IMG/VR virus record: IMGVR_UViG_3300047289_000053 | Coordinates: 1 to 64,000 of that record | Strand: one strand, 5' to 3' | DNA from: a virus | Length of the DNA stretch: 64,000 nt | Shown: positions 27,482 to 37,636 of the stretch, piece by piece | How the letters are laid out: every line of letters starts with the position of its first letter | How positions within the stretch are numbered: the first letter of the stretch is position 1 | Translations under genes and position numbers: made by a program | Notes under the pieces: generated by a model | What the model was told of the DNA's origin: nothing | What the model saw: the letters and a program-made list of their open reading frames with translations, nothing else | Databases searched by the model: none

Positions 27482-27889
27482 ATGAAATTTAATATTAGGT
27501 TACTAAACGAAAGTGACTACGATAATACATTGGTAAAATGGTGGAAAGATTGGAGATGGCAAGCCCCTCCAAAAGAAATGCTACCCAACAATGGATTAGG
27601 TGGTTTTATGATTTCAAAAGAGAATGTGGATGTCTGTGCAGGTTTTGCATATTTCACTAATTCAGGAATCGCATTTTGTGAGTTTATAGTATCTAATTTT
27701 GAATACAAGGATAAGGATAGACACGAAGCCATTGAGTTATTAATTGAAACAATATCTCAGGCTTGTAAAGATGCAGGGCATAAAGCTGTTTGGACTTGTC
27801 TTACTAACAATAGTTTGATTAATAAATATGAGAATTGTGGATTTACAAAGTCAAACACCAATTGTACAGAAATGATTAAATTATTATAA
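27482..27889 (+). CDS. GNAT-like acetyltransferase
   Basis: 135 residues with the GNAT layout: N-terminal strand and helix (KFNIRLLNESDYDNTLVKWW), a central beta part, a helix after it (RHEAIELLIETISQACKDAG) and the closing pattern AVWTCLTNNSLINKYENCGF, which recalls the substrate-side end of GNAT enzymes. The acetyl-CoA loop (Q/RxxGxG/A) is not clear, so activity is uncertain. It sits among virion genes, so it may modify or package with a virion protein. Confidence 0.65.
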   Translation: MKFNIRLLNESDYDNTLVKWWKDWRWQAPPKEMLPNNGLGGFMISKENVDVCAGFAYFTNSGIAFCEFIVSNFEYKDKDRHEAIELLIETISQACKDAGHKAVWTCLTNNSLINKYENCGFTKSNTNCTEMIKLL

Positions 27890-27890
27890 T

Positions 27891-28682
27891 ATGGCAGCAA
27901 TAACAGCAGCAGTAATCGCAGCAGGTGGTGCTGCATATAGTATTATTCAAGGAGCAAACGCTAAGGCAGAGGCAGAACAAGCAGCTGGCAAGGCTGCTCA
28001 ATCTTTAGCTCAAATGCAAGAGGCTGATAAGTTCGCAAACTTACAAGTACCCACTCTTGGATTAGAGATGGCTCAACAAAATGTTCAAGCACGTCAGGCA
28101 CAACAACTTCAAGGTTTAAGAGATATTGGAGCTGCTGGAGTATTAGGTGGGCTTACTGCATTAAATCAACAAGGTCAACAAGAAGATTTAGCTTTATCGG
28201 CTCAAGCTCAACAAGCTCAGTATGCTCGTGATTTAGCTCAAGCAGAAAACGCTCAAGCAGTACAACAAAGAAATGTAGCAAGATTAGCATCATTAGAACA
28301 ACAAAGATTAACAGGTGCACAAGCTGCTGCTGCTTATGGTCAGCAACAAATCAATTCAGGTATTCAGGGATTAGCTCAAACAGCAGGAAATGTATTGGTT
28401 CAATCTGTCAAGGATCAACCTTTGTATAAAGCCGAAGACGCAGTTGTTGCAGGTACAAAAAATCAAGATTTTTTAAAAACACAACAATTATCAGACCAAA
28501 TGTATAACAGGGGGCAAGGAGTATTAAAAACACCTATGCCTACTGGGCTACAAGCTATACCAAATGTAAATATTCTTAGTCCGCAACAATTACAAAATAA
28601 TTATATGCAAGGTTTAAGAAATGCTCAGGGCCAGTTTGATGCTCAATATCAATGGTCACCTGGTTTAGGATGGGCTCAATAA
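27891..28682 (+). CDS. Probable internal virion protein, Ala/Gln-rich
   Basis: 263 residues. A hydrophobic N-terminus (residues 1-20, AAITAAVIAAGGAAYSIIQG) is followed by a long Ala/Gln-rich helical stretch and a C-terminal part ending QWSPGLGWAQ. Membrane-active N-terminus plus helical rod resembles T7 gp14-like ejection proteins. First of three consecutive large helical genes that probably make the internal core. Confidence 0.62.
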   Translation: MAAITAAVIAAGGAAYSIIQGANAKAEAEQAAGKAAQSLAQMQEADKFANLQVPTLGLEMAQQNVQARQAQQLQGLRDIGAAGVLGGLTALNQQGQQEDLALSAQAQQAQYARDLAQAENAQAVQQRNVARLASLEQQRLTGAQAAAAYGQQQINSGIQGLAQTAGNVLVQSVKDQPLYKAEDAVVAGTKNQDFLKTQQLSDQMYNRGQGVLKTPMPTGLQAIPNVNILSPQQLQNNYMQGLRNAQGQFDAQYQWSPGLGWAQ

Positions 28683-28693
28683 TTTTATAAAAT

Positions 28694-30163
28694 ATGGCAG
28701 AATTTGCAGGATATGTAGGCAATCAAGTACCTCCAATAGATTGGGGTAAAATTGGTACGGACTTATACGATAAAATAAATAAGGTCAACGACGAGAGAAA
28801 GGCTGAGAAGCAAAAAATCGACGATGATTATAATGAAGCATTTTCTAAAATAGGGGAGTACGAACAAACCACGGATCAATCTCTAAACGAGATGATTTAT
28901 AAAGGTGTTGATGAAGTTCGCAATGCTATGAAAACTCAATACGATTTATTAAAAAAAGGAGCCATTACAATGGCAGACTATAAGTTGTATAAGAACACTG
29001 CAATGACCGATTGGTCTACATTGAATAAAGCAGTTAAGGGTTATGGAAATACTATTGCTGGAGTTCAAAAGATAATTACAGAAGGTAAAATGTCTGGACT
29101 TGGTCAGTACAATGCATTGAGTTATGCTAAACTTAGCAACCTAAAAGATGCTAAGATTATGGTTAATCCTGAAACAGGTAGACTATATCGTGCAAACATT
29201 GATCCCAAAACAGGAACTATAGCTTCTGACTCAGACGTTTATAGCCCATCAGCAATGCTTAACCCAGGGAACTTGGTTGACTTGAAGGTTGATTTAAATG
29301 ACGGTGTTACTAAATTCTTAAAAACCATAGCAGATTATGGCGGTGTCAAGAATTTAGGAGGTGGAAGAATTGAGGTAACAGAAGATGCTCGCAAAAACCC
29401 TGCGTATCAAAAAGCGTTGGAGGCTCAAGTTAATTCATTTACAGTTACACCACGCTCTACAACTAGTATTCTTACTGACTATGTTGGAGACTATCAATTT
29501 TTTGAGTCTGAAGCACAAAAAAATGAGTTAATAGGAAAAGGTGTTAAGAAAGAAAAATTAATCAAGGTGGAGAGAAAGAATGGTGTATACGAGCCTATTC
29601 CAACTGCTGACCAAGAGACTGCCGCAAAAGAGTATGTTAGAAGTCAAATTGAAGTAGGTGTTGGTCGCAAGGAAACACAAACGCAAGGATTTGCTCCTCA
29701 ACAACCAAGAGAAGTAAAAAAGCCAAGTGCTACTGAAATTAAAGAAGATAAACGTATTCAAACTATTACTACTAAAGCGGAAACAGCTAATAAGATTTGG
29801 GCTGCTAGACAAAATAGTCCTCAATGGCCTTTGCTTAGATCTGCTGCATCTGACCGTGGTTTAGATTCTCCTAAAGTTACTTTCGTTAGAGAAAGAGATT
29901 CCGCAGGAAATTTACTTCCTCCAATTATTAGGATTACTGGTAACGAGATGACTGTAGATGCAGGAGGTAGAAAAAAGAAAGGTGCATTGGTTGTTAGAGA
30001 CTTAAGGAGTCCTGAAGATGTATACACTTATATTAGTACTAAGCAAGATCCATTAGCCGCATCTTCTGATTATATTGAAGGTAATGAGTATTTTGAAGCA
30101 AATAGAGGTCAATCTGCAGCACCTGCAACAAGAACAAGAGTTTCAGCTAAAGGATGGCAATAG
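28694..30163 (+). CDS. Probable internal virion (cargo) protein
   Basis: 489 residues. N-terminus helical and charged (KINKVNDERKAEKQKIDDDY), the middle with mixed structure (ILTDYVGDYQFFE), Lys-rich spacer at about 340-360, and a small C-terminal domain. Position between two other internal-protein candidates suggests ejection with the DNA. No catalytic motif recognised. Confidence 0.6.
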   Translation: MAEFAGYVGNQVPPIDWGKIGTDLYDKINKVNDERKAEKQKIDDDYNEAFSKIGEYEQTTDQSLNEMIYKGVDEVRNAMKTQYDLLKKGAITMADYKLYKNTAMTDWSTLNKAVKGYGNTIAGVQKIITEGKMSGLGQYNALSYAKLSNLKDAKIMVNPETGRLYRANIDPKTGTIASDSDVYSPSAMLNPGNLVDLKVDLNDGVTKFLKTIADYGGVKNLGGGRIEVTEDARKNPAYQKALEAQVNSFTVTPRSTTSILTDYVGDYQFFESEAQKNELIGKGVKKEKLIKVERKNGVYEPIPTADQETAAKEYVRSQIEVGVGRKETQTQGFAPQQPREVKKPSATEIKEDKRIQTITTKAETANKIWAARQNSPQWPLLRSAASDRGLDSPKVTFVRERDSAGNLLPPIIRITGNEMTVDAGGRKKKGALVVRDLRSPEDVYTYISTKQDPLAASSDYIEGNEYFEANRGQSAAPATRTRVSAKGWQ

Positions 30164-30179
30164 TTAATATAAATATATA

Positions 30180-33100
30180 ATGGCAAAACAAAGATTAGTA
30201 AAAAAAGGTAGCCAATATGGTATCTTAGACGAAGCGTCTAACACAGTATTACCTATTTCAGAGAACATGAAACTTGTTCAAAAGCAGGGGCAATATGGTG
30301 TTCTTGATGGTGATTCTGTTATCCCTATTGATAACTTTTCTGAAACCATTACTGATTCAGACTTAGATATATTAAAAAAAAAAAATTCTACGGAATCCGT
30401 TGGTCAACCAACTCCAAAACCTACTTCATCGGTATCTCCAAAGATTCAAGGGAGTGGACTTGTGGCTTCTCCTGCAAAAGCAGGTAAGGAAGAAGTTGGA
30501 ATGATTGATGACATTTGGAATTCATTCAAAGGAGCTGGTGCTAAAGCATTAGCTTCTATTGCTTCTGTTCCTCAGTTTGCACAAAATGCTGCTATAGATA
30601 TCATGTCTAGTGTAACTGGACGTTCTAGTGATTTCAATAAATTACCATCAAATGTTAAGAAGCAAGTAAGAGATGCAATAGCAGGATCTCTTAGTGCAGC
30701 TACACCTACAGGTCGCTTTGCACAAGCATCTCAAGAAGCTACAGATTATCTTAATAAAAAATCTGAAGACATCTACAAGAAGACTCGTCAAGAGGAGATT
30801 GATGTCGTAGATGAATTAGCTAAGTTTGGAGAAAACCCAAATGCGGAATCTATTAAAAAGGTTCTTTACCAAGGATTAAAAACCACATTCGAATCTGCTC
30901 CTTATATGGCCATTGGTATGGCAAGTTTACCAGCTTTAGCAATCACTTCTGCTGCAGGTAAAAGAGAAGAGGATATTTCTAAAGAAGGAGATGTAGGTAT
31001 TGGTAATCTATTAAATGCTGGTATATATGGTGCAGCTGAGGCTGTATTTGAAGGCACAACTAATAAGATTTTAAGAAAGGCTGCTAATTCCGCAGTCGGT
31101 AATCCTAAGGCTGCAAAAGCTGTTGCTGAAGGTTTTGTTAAATCTGTATTGAAAGATTTTGGTCAAGAAGCCACTTCTGAAGGAGCAACTACTGCTATTC
31201 AAGATTTATCAGACAGAATAACAAAAGGAGAAAACATACAAGATATAAATTATTATAAGTTAGCAAAAAATGTAGCTAACAGTGCTATACTCGGGGGTAT
31301 ATCAGGTGGAGGCATATCTCTTACTGCATCAACAGCAGGTGCCGCACGTAAATATGTGGCATCTAAAATAATGCCTAAAAATCAAATAGAGAAAATTAAT
31401 AACAATACTAAAACAATTCAAAGTCTAAATCTTGAGCACGGAGAAGATGTTGATCCACGTGTAAACGAAATTGTTAATAAAAAAATAGATGAATTGGTAG
31501 CTGAGAATGAAGCTATCATTGCAGAAAATGAAAAGATTGCTGAGAATTTATCTGCTGATCAAATCAAACAAGTATTTGATATTGACGATAAATTAGAAGA
31601 AAACTATAATAGTGCAAAGTCTATTATTGACGATGCGGCTATGGATGATAATGCAAAGAAGTTATTATTAGATGATTTACTAAAACAACAAAATAACCTT
31701 AAACAAGAAAAAGATGCCATTCAAAAGCAAGCAACAAGTGAAATACCTGTACAGCCAGAAACCGGAATTAGCGGAGAAGTGGCGAAAGGAGAACCCCAAG
31801 CAGAACCTCAAGTCCCTACCGAAGAAGTTAAAGTCGAAGAAGTAACAACTCCTTCTGAAACAATTGAAGTATTTCATGGTGGAGATTTGCCTTCATTAGA
31901 AGAAGGTAGACCTTTGTACGTATCAGAAGATGCTAGTCAAGCGAATGAGTATGCAAAGATGTCTGGTGGAGAAGTATCAAAATTCTTTTTAGACAAAAAT
32001 AAAATAGCTAGCGAACAAGATGCTTTCGATATAATGGAAGAATTGGGGTTAGACTCATTTGGAAACTTCTTTGAACTTATTGATCCTAGATTTGATGAGG
32101 CATTTTCTGAAGAAGACATAAAAAGAGTTTTTGACACATTAAAAGAAAGAGGATTTGAGGCGGTAAAATATACTGATATTGATCAGAAAGATTTAAAGTC
32201 AGGTATTGAAAATATACTAGTTCTTGACGCCTCTAAATCACTTAAAACAGAACCAACTCCTACCACAGAAGTAAAAGAAGAAGTAATAGTTAGACCTGAA
32301 CAAAAGGTAGAACAAGCTACTGCAGTTAAAAAAGGCATTGATGCTGTCAATAAGGCTGTAGAGCGTGGTAGACCTTTAAAGAAAGCAGTCGAAGGTGGTA
32401 TTGCATTTATGCAAAAAACAATTGCCTATGAGCAAGCGGATGACGTTACTCGTGAGCAAATGCTTCGTGACATCAATAAGAAGTTTGGTGTAAAAGAAAA
32501 GAAGGCTCCATCCGTTAAAAAAGTATTAGGTAAAAAACCTGATATGATTTTAATTGATGAAATGGAATCAATAAAAAAACAACTTAAAATAGAAGCAAAA
32601 GCTGCTAAGAAAGCATCTGATATAGCTACAAAAGAAGGTAAACAGATACTAAAGTCTACGGTTAAAGATATCAAACAAACAAGAAAGGATGTAATCAGTA
32701 AGTTAAAATCAATGATTACACGTGGTTCGTTAAGTAAAGCACAACAAAAATCATTATTAAATGCTTTAGAAAAAACAAATATATTTAATCCTGTAATGCG
32801 TGAACGTATGTTTGAACGTATGCAGAAGATGTTTGAGCGTGCTGATTACAAGGATCGTATTAAAGAAGCAACTACTTTTAGAAATAGAATTAAAAAGTTA
32901 GCTAAATCAGAAACACTACAGGCTTCGGTGTCTAATATGGCAAAAGACTTTTCAAAAGTTATACCAGACCTTACTGATGTAGATAAGTATTTAGAGAAAG
33001 CAAGAGACGTTTATAATGCAATTAAAAACCCTTTAAGGGTAGCTGTTGTTATTGATGATGTTAATAAGTTTTCTGAAACTGAATTAAAAAAACAAGAAGA

Positions 33101-35804
33101 GAAACTTAAAAATACTTTACTAGACCAATATGATTATTTGGTTGAAGATGGTCTTATTGATGCATCAATGAGTTTATCTGAAATCCAAAAATATGTAATG
33201 GATGTAGAGAAAGGTCTTAAGCCTGATACAGAAGCTAATGAAGCCAAAATAAAAAATAACTTAACAGAGTTATTTGATTCTATGAAAGAATCAGTTGATT
33301 CTATTTTAGAAGATGGATACAATCCTGTAACAACTGAAGAAGTTGAATTAGATGAATATACTAGACAATTGCTAAGTAATTATTCTTCTATGGATATTGA
33401 TAGAATGTCTATATCGGAGGCTTATAGAGCAACAGAGGCACTAGAAAATTACTTAGTAAATGGTATTGTTGATAACATGGAGTCAATGTACCGTGTTTAC
33501 GAAGGAGCATTAAAGAATGCTAAATTAGCAAGTCAAGGAGTTGTAGCACAAAATTTAAAAAGATTTGGAATTTTAGGTAGATCTAATTTATACGCTAGAT
33601 CCTGGGCTGCTAATATTTCACCATTAAAATCTGTTATTGATTTAATGTTTAGATCAAGAGAGATGGGTGCTAAATTCTTAAAAGAATCTGGACTTAGAGA
33701 TATTGCAAATTCTTCTAGTAGAGCTAAAACAGAAACTCAAAATATCGATAAAGCATATGATGAGAAGTTTAGCAAAACAAAACCTAATGGACAACCATTC
33801 TATTCGGCAGAAAATACCTACGAAAGAGGTATGTATGCTCATCTAAGAAGAACATTTGAAGGCACTACAGATGAAATAAACAACGAGTTTAATAGACGCA
33901 AAAAACAAATTGTTGATACTATTGACAAGTTGATGAAATCTGGTGATGATAAATTAATTAATAGAGCAAAGGTATACCAAAAGGTATTTGATAAATTCAA
34001 AGATGCAAAAAACATCCAAGAGGTTGAAGACTCTATTGATGTAACTAATGCTAGTGCTGTAAAATGGTGGAATGCTATATTTGATAAATACTATCCTGAA
34101 GTTAAAAAGATAGCGTCTTCTGTATATAATACTGTACTAGAGGATGATATAAATTATTCTCCTGATAATTATGAGAAGATATTAGAAGATAGTGTACCTG
34201 ATGTGAATGAGGTTTCTACATATAGAATGGCATTCAACTTTTTGAATTCAGAGAAGTCGGGTACATTAATGAAGAATAATAGACTTCAAGAATTGCCTAA
34301 GAATAGAGCAATGAATTTTGATTTTGATTTTAATAATTCATCTGCTTTAGGTAAAATGTTAGTAGATGTTAGGACAGCTCCTTATGTACAACAATACAGA
34401 GGATTTTCTAACGCACCTAGTTTTGATGAGATATTCAAAGATCCTAAAGACAGAGATGTTATTAAGGAGAAAATGAATTGGTATGTTAACGAGGTTCGTT
34501 CTAAAAATTATTCTACTGCTAATGTTAGAGCAAAAGATGCTGAAAAAATATTTAGAGAAATATCCCGTATTGGTACTGGTCGTGCATTAGGTTCTGCTTT
34601 ATCAATATTTAAGCAATTCTCTACAGCAATGATAAACACTTCTATTAATTTAGCGAATAATCCTAAAGCATTGATCCAAGGACTTTCAACTATTAAAGAT
34701 AAAAGTGCAATGAAATGGCTTGAGAATTCAGGTTATGCTATTGCTAATAGAGGATTAGAATCTCAAACAGCAATTGAATCAGCAGATAGGATATTGAACC
34801 AAACAAATCCAGAAGCGGTAAACAAACTTGTTGGATCAACTCAAAAAATACTTAATACAATTGAGAAAGTAAACCAATTCTATTTAAAATCATTCTTACA
34901 GAATGGTGACGTATTTGGTGCTCGTGCTTCCTGGATGGCTTATTACTTAAATAAGTTGGATAGTATGGGTATTAATACTTCTAATATTGATTGGTCTAAA
35001 CATAAATTGGTTACGGAAGCTGCTGATTATGCTCAAGATAAGGTTGATCTTCAGCAAAACGTATCAGAATCGGCAATGTTGGGTAAACTATTAAATAGTA
35101 AAAATCCATACATTAATATGGGTAAATCGCTATTTATTCCTTTTAGTAGTTTTGTTTTTAATGCTAAAGATAAAATAGCTACAGACTTAACTATTTTATC
35201 ATCCAATGCTAATGATAAAGAAAAATTAGATGCAATAAAATCTTTATCAGGTACAGCCGTTGAAATGATGATATTTGAAGTTATGGGTAGCTCAATTACT
35301 TTGGGAATTGAATTATTAGCTAACTCTTTACTTGGATATGATACTGATGAGGATGAGTTGAGAGAAAAGTTAGATAAAGGATTACAGAAATCTACAACTA
35401 GAATGTTTACTGATTCGTTCTCTCCAATGCCAAACTGGGGTGATAAGATAATGGTATCATTAGCTAATAAAGCACTTAATTTCTTGCAAAAAAATATAGA
35501 TGAAGAGGACCGTAAATTATTTTATGCTTATGAAGCTAAAGGTGATTTCAATAATATAATGGGGTTAATTGGAGGAATTCCTGAAATTGCACTAAAGCCT
35601 TTAGTTAATTTTGGATTCACATTAGATAAGATTTTATCTGATACCTATGTGGATGATTTTGGGAATGAAGTTCAATTCTCTGATGAAGATAAAGAAAAAC
35701 TAGTTGGAATACTAGCCGCTCAACTAGCCGCACCATTCTTACCTACAGAGTACGGAAGAACATTAGACAAAATGGAACAGAAAATAGAAAAAGAAGCTAA
35801 ATAA
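30180..35804 (+). CDS. Giant internal virion protein with probable ADP-ribosyltransferase domain
   Basis: 1874 residues. Residues 1-52 contain two WG-like units (GSQYGILD and GQYGVLDGDSVIPID). Then come helical regions with a hydrophobic patch near 240-265, a Glu/Pro-rich linker (about 520-560), and at about 560-690 a domain opening IEVFHGGDLPSLEEGRPLYV, then SEDASQANEYA, and later RGFEAVKY and ILVLDAS. This is the layout of ADP-ribosyltransferases found in phage polyvalent proteins. Long coiled-coil and helical parts follow, with a Lys-rich segment (about 790-860) and a hydrophobic region near 1690-1720. It is probably packaged and ejected with the genome. A run of 12 A at 30374-30385 near the start could allow slippage. 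The ART call is by motif order and unconfirmed. Confidence 0.72.
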   Translation: MAKQRLVKKGSQYGILDEASNTVLPISENMKLVQKQGQYGVLDGDSVIPIDNFSETITDSDLDILKKKNSTESVGQPTPKPTSSVSPKIQGSGLVASPAKAGKEEVGMIDDIWNSFKGAGAKALASIASVPQFAQNAAIDIMSSVTGRSSDFNKLPSNVKKQVRDAIAGSLSAATPTGRFAQASQEATDYLNKKSEDIYKKTRQEEIDVVDELAKFGENPNAESIKKVLYQGLKTTFESAPYMAIGMASLPALAITSAAGKREEDISKEGDVGIGNLLNAGIYGAAEAVFEGTTNKILRKAANSAVGNPKAAKAVAEGFVKSVLKDFGQEATSEGATTAIQDLSDRITKGENIQDINYYKLAKNVANSAILGGISGGGISLTASTAGAARKYVASKIMPKNQIEKINNNTKTIQSLNLEHGEDVDPRVNEIVNKKIDELVAENEAIIAENEKIAENLSADQIKQVFDIDDKLEENYNSAKSIIDDAAMDDNAKKLLLDDLLKQQNNLKQEKDAIQKQATSEIPVQPETGISGEVAKGEPQAEPQVPTEEVKVEEVTTPSETIEVFHGGDLPSLEEGRPLYVSEDASQANEYAKMSGGEVSKFFLDKNKIASEQDAFDIMEELGLDSFGNFFELIDPRFDEAFSEEDIKRVFDTLKERGFEAVKYTDIDQKDLKSGIENILVLDASKSLKTEPTPTTEVKEEVIVRPEQKVEQATAVKKGIDAVNKAVERGRPLKKAVEGGIAFMQKTIAYEQADDVTREQMLRDINKKFGVKEKKAPSVKKVLGKKPDMILIDEMESIKKQLKIEAKAAKKASDIATKEGKQILKSTVKDIKQTRKDVISKLKSMITRGSLSKAQQKSLLNALEKTNIFNPVMRERMFERMQKMFERADYKDRIKEATTFRNRIKKLAKSETLQASVSNMAKDFSKVIPDLTDVDKYLEKARDVYNAIKNPLRVAVVIDDVNKFSETELKKQEEKLKNTLLDQYDYLVEDGLIDASMSLSEIQKYVMDVEKGLKPDTEANEAKIKNNLTELFDSMKESVDSILEDGYNPVTTEEVELDEYTRQLLSNYSSMDIDRMSISEAYRATEALENYLVNGIVDNMESMYRVYEGALKNAKLASQGVVAQNLKRFGILGRSNLYARSWAANISPLKSVIDLMFRSREMGAKFLKESGLRDIANSSSRAKTETQNIDKAYDEKFSKTKPNGQPFYSAENTYERGMYAHLRRTFEGTTDEINNEFNRRKKQIVDTIDKLMKSGDDKLINRAKVYQKVFDKFKDAKNIQEVEDSIDVTNASAVKWWNAIFDKYYPEVKKIASSVYNTVLEDDINYSPDNYEKILEDSVPDVNEVSTYRMAFNFLNSEKSGTLMKNNRLQELPKNRAMNFDFDFNNSSALGKMLVDVRTAPYVQQYRGFSNAPSFDEIFKDPKDRDVIKEKMNWYVNEVRSKNYSTANVRAKDAEKIFREISRIGTGRALGSALSIFKQFSTAMINTSINLANNPKALIQGLSTIKDKSAMKWLENSGYAIANRGLESQTAIESADRILNQTNPEAVNKLVGSTQKILNTIEKVNQFYLKSFLQNGDVFGARASWMAYYLNKLDSMGINTSNIDWSKHKLVTEAADYAQDKVDLQQNVSESAMLGKLLNSKNPYINMGKSLFIPFSSFVFNAKDKIATDLTILSSNANDKEKLDAIKSLSGTAVEMMIFEVMGSSITLGIELLANSLLGYDTDEDELREKLDKGLQKSTTRMFTDSFSPMPNWGDKIMVSLANKALNFLQKNIDEEDRKLFYAYEAKGDFNNIMGLIGGIPEIALKPLVNFGFTLDKILSDTYVDDFGNEVQFSDEDKEKLVGILAAQLAAPFLPTEYGRTLDKMEQKIEKEAK

Positions 35805-35811
35805 TAAAAAT

Positions 35812-35833
35812 GGGGACCATGAGTCCCCTTTTT
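35812..35833. terminator. Bidirectional terminator between convergent operons
   Basis: Stem GGGGAC (35812-35817) with GTCCCC (35823-35828). On the plus strand it is followed by TTTTT (35829-35833); on the minus strand the stem is followed by ATTTTT. It can stop both the rightward virion operon and the leftward early operon that ends at 35857. Confidence 0.9.
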
Positions 35834-35856
35834 AATTAATCACCTTATACGCAATT

Positions 35857-36210
35857 CTAACTTAAAAATCTTAGTTTGTATAGAGTTGTACTTAATAACT
35901 CTTGAGTGTTGTCTACTAATTGCTGCAAGTATCCGTCAGTTAATGTAGACTTATACGTTTCAAATGCTGTCATCTTTTCTTTTAAGTAATCTACCATATC
36001 AAGACCCTCTTCTAATTTAAAAGACTTATATCCTTTAATGATGCCATACTTACCTTGGTATGCCTCCACATAAGCGTCAAACTGGTCAGCAATGCCGTCA
36101 TATAATTCATTCAAAGCCTTATGCTCTGCGAATGATGTCGTCTGCAAATGTGCAATGTGTGAGATATCTTGAATCTCTAGTAATGAGCTAACGTATTCTT
36201 GAACTGTCAT
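35857..36210 (-). CDS. Ferritin/Dps-like phage protein (DUF5856-like)
   Basis: 117 residues, all helical, with the pattern HIAHLQTTSFAEHKALNELY then DAYVEAYQGKYG. The His/Glu spacing resembles Dps/ferritin-like folds, and the pattern fits a phage family I recall as DUF5856. It is the last gene of the leftward operon. Function not established; a Dps-like role is only suggested by the motif. Confidence 0.72.
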   Translation of the reverse strand: MTVQEYVSSLLEIQDISHIAHLQTTSFAEHKALNELYDGIADQFDAYVEAYQGKYGIIKGYKSFKLEEGLDMVDYLKEKMTAFETYKSTLTDGYLQQLVDNTQELLSTTLYKLRFLS

Positions 36211-36233
36211 AATCTTATATTTTCACAAAAATA

Positions 36234-37364
36234 CTAAAATATATTCACTAGTCTTGCAACTTGGCCATTCTCTTTGTGGTGAATAAAGCCCTCAACTGCC
36301 TTAGGAGAGTGCTGATACCCAGAACGGTGATGCCATGAATCGGTACCACTGGGAGATCGGAGAGACTCGACGCAAACGCCCATATAATCCTTAGAAGACT
36401 TGTGGTGCACGTGATGAGTATAAATGTAGCGGTGTTTTGAGTCTGCCCACTCTTTACTTGCTTCATGAGCCATTAATAGGGGTAAGTCTGATACCTTAGC
36501 CCCATCTCCGTGTGTTGTACCAATTAGGTTTGAGCCATACTGAGTGTACTTACGGTGGGCAATAGAGCAATCAAATGTGATGTTTGGATTATTGTGGAAC
36601 CAAGACTCGATTGCATCGGCTAAAAAGAAGCCATTAGTGTAGTCGTGGTTTGATGGATTAAATACAAAGTGAACGTCAGCTATACCAATCAACATCTCGA
36701 TGACCTCGATATATAGCTTCTTAGCGACTCTAAAGTTGTCGTACCACATTCCATCCGTATCTTGTGGAGTTCCGCTTGTAGTCGTGCGTTTTGGGGTGTC
36801 TATGTGAAGGATGTCGTTGCCACCTACAAAAAGAATTTTGTCAATGTTAAAACCAGATGCTTTCTGTATAATTCCACGCACACCATCAAGTACACGCTGA
36901 ACAGCAATCTGATTATTATAGTCATCTCCAGTCTCAAAAGAGGAAGCTAATTTGCCGATGTGAATGTCAGCTGGGTCAACGACTAATAGGTGACCATCCT
37001 GAATGTTACTGCGATCTAACTTAGGGTATACAGGTGCGTGCTTTTGCATATCAGCCACGATATCAGCTCGCATGTCATGATATGTTTGCACCGGGTCTTT
37101 CTTATCAACCTTGACAAAAATAGACTGCTTATTAGTCTTCAGCCAGTAGTGCGATACCTCACCGATTGGTGCACCTTCTTTATCACACTCATCGTTTAGG
37201 CTGCGATGTTCTGTTCTTAAAATGTATTCGGAAATTCTTTTGCGTAGCGTATCGACATTTCTGTCGTGCATATTATAATTCTCCTGTACTCTTCTAGCAA
37301 TCTCAGCTTTGTTAAGATCGCCTTGTTGGTGTAGTTCTAGTGCGTATTCTAGGTAAGGTTTCAT
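36234..37364 (-). CDS. Metallophosphoesterase with N-terminal helix-turn-helix
   Basis: About 376 residues (ATG at 37364; the codon before is GTG). The first 50 residues look like a DNA-binding helix-turn-helix (DLNKAEIARRVQENY). The phosphoesterase domain has the calcineurin-like signature: DIH (near 135), GGND (182-185), SNHD (239-242, in place of GNHD), THGDG (near 286) and THHVHH (317-322). Several phages carry related proteins of unknown substrate. It follows a small gene with which its start overlaps. Confidence 0.85.
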   Translation of the reverse strand: MKPYLEYALELHQQGDLNKAEIARRVQENYNMHDRNVDTLRKRISEYILRTEHRSLNDECDKEGAPIGEVSHYWLKTNKQSIFVKVDKKDPVQTYHDMRADIVADMQKHAPVYPKLDRSNIQDGHLLVVDPADIHIGKLASSFETGDDYNNQIAVQRVLDGVRGIIQKASGFNIDKILFVGGNDILHIDTPKRTTTSGTPQDTDGMWYDNFRVAKKLYIEVIEMLIGIADVHFVFNPSNHDYTNGFFLADAIESWFHNNPNITFDCSIAHRKYTQYGSNLIGTTHGDGAKVSDLPLLMAHEASKEWADSKHRYIYTHHVHHKSSKDYMGVCVESLRSPSGTDSWHHRSGYQHSPKAVEGFIHHKENGQVARLVNIF

Positions 37365-37512
37365 CACGTAATTGATTTAATTTTTCGATTAGAATTGAAA
37401 TAGAGTCTTGAAGGTCTTCGTACTCTTTGTCTATAAGAGCCTCATATATCTCGTCTGTCATCTTATTGATGAAGCGAATTGTTGTGTTAGTATAGTCAAT
37501 ATGCTCTTTCAT
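37312..37512 (-). CDS. Small charged phage protein
   Basis: 66 residues from the ATG at 37512; helical, with a basic end (RIRTRTTPTRRS). Its end overlaps the phosphoesterase start by 53 bases, which is long, so one of the two starts may be wrong. No family recognised. Confidence 0.5.
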   Translation of the reverse strand: MKEHIDYTNTTIRFINKMTDEIYEALIDKEYEDLQDSISILIEKLNQLRDETLPRIRTRTTPTRRS

Positions 37513-37522
37513 AAACAAATAA

Positions 37523-37556
37523 AGGGGAAGTGTAAAACGATAAACACCTCCCCTTC
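37523..37556 (-). terminator. Probable terminator after nrdA
   Basis: On the minus strand GGGGAGGTGT pairs with ACACTTCCCC (one G-T pair) around a nine-base loop, followed by TTTATTTGTTT. It would end or weaken the leftward transcript before the 66-residue gene. Confidence 0.7.
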
Positions 37557-37636
37557 AAAAAAATTATCACTTTAACCTTTGTAAATTTAGTTAAATATCT
37601 AATTACTTGTACATTTTTAATAAAAAATTTATAAGA

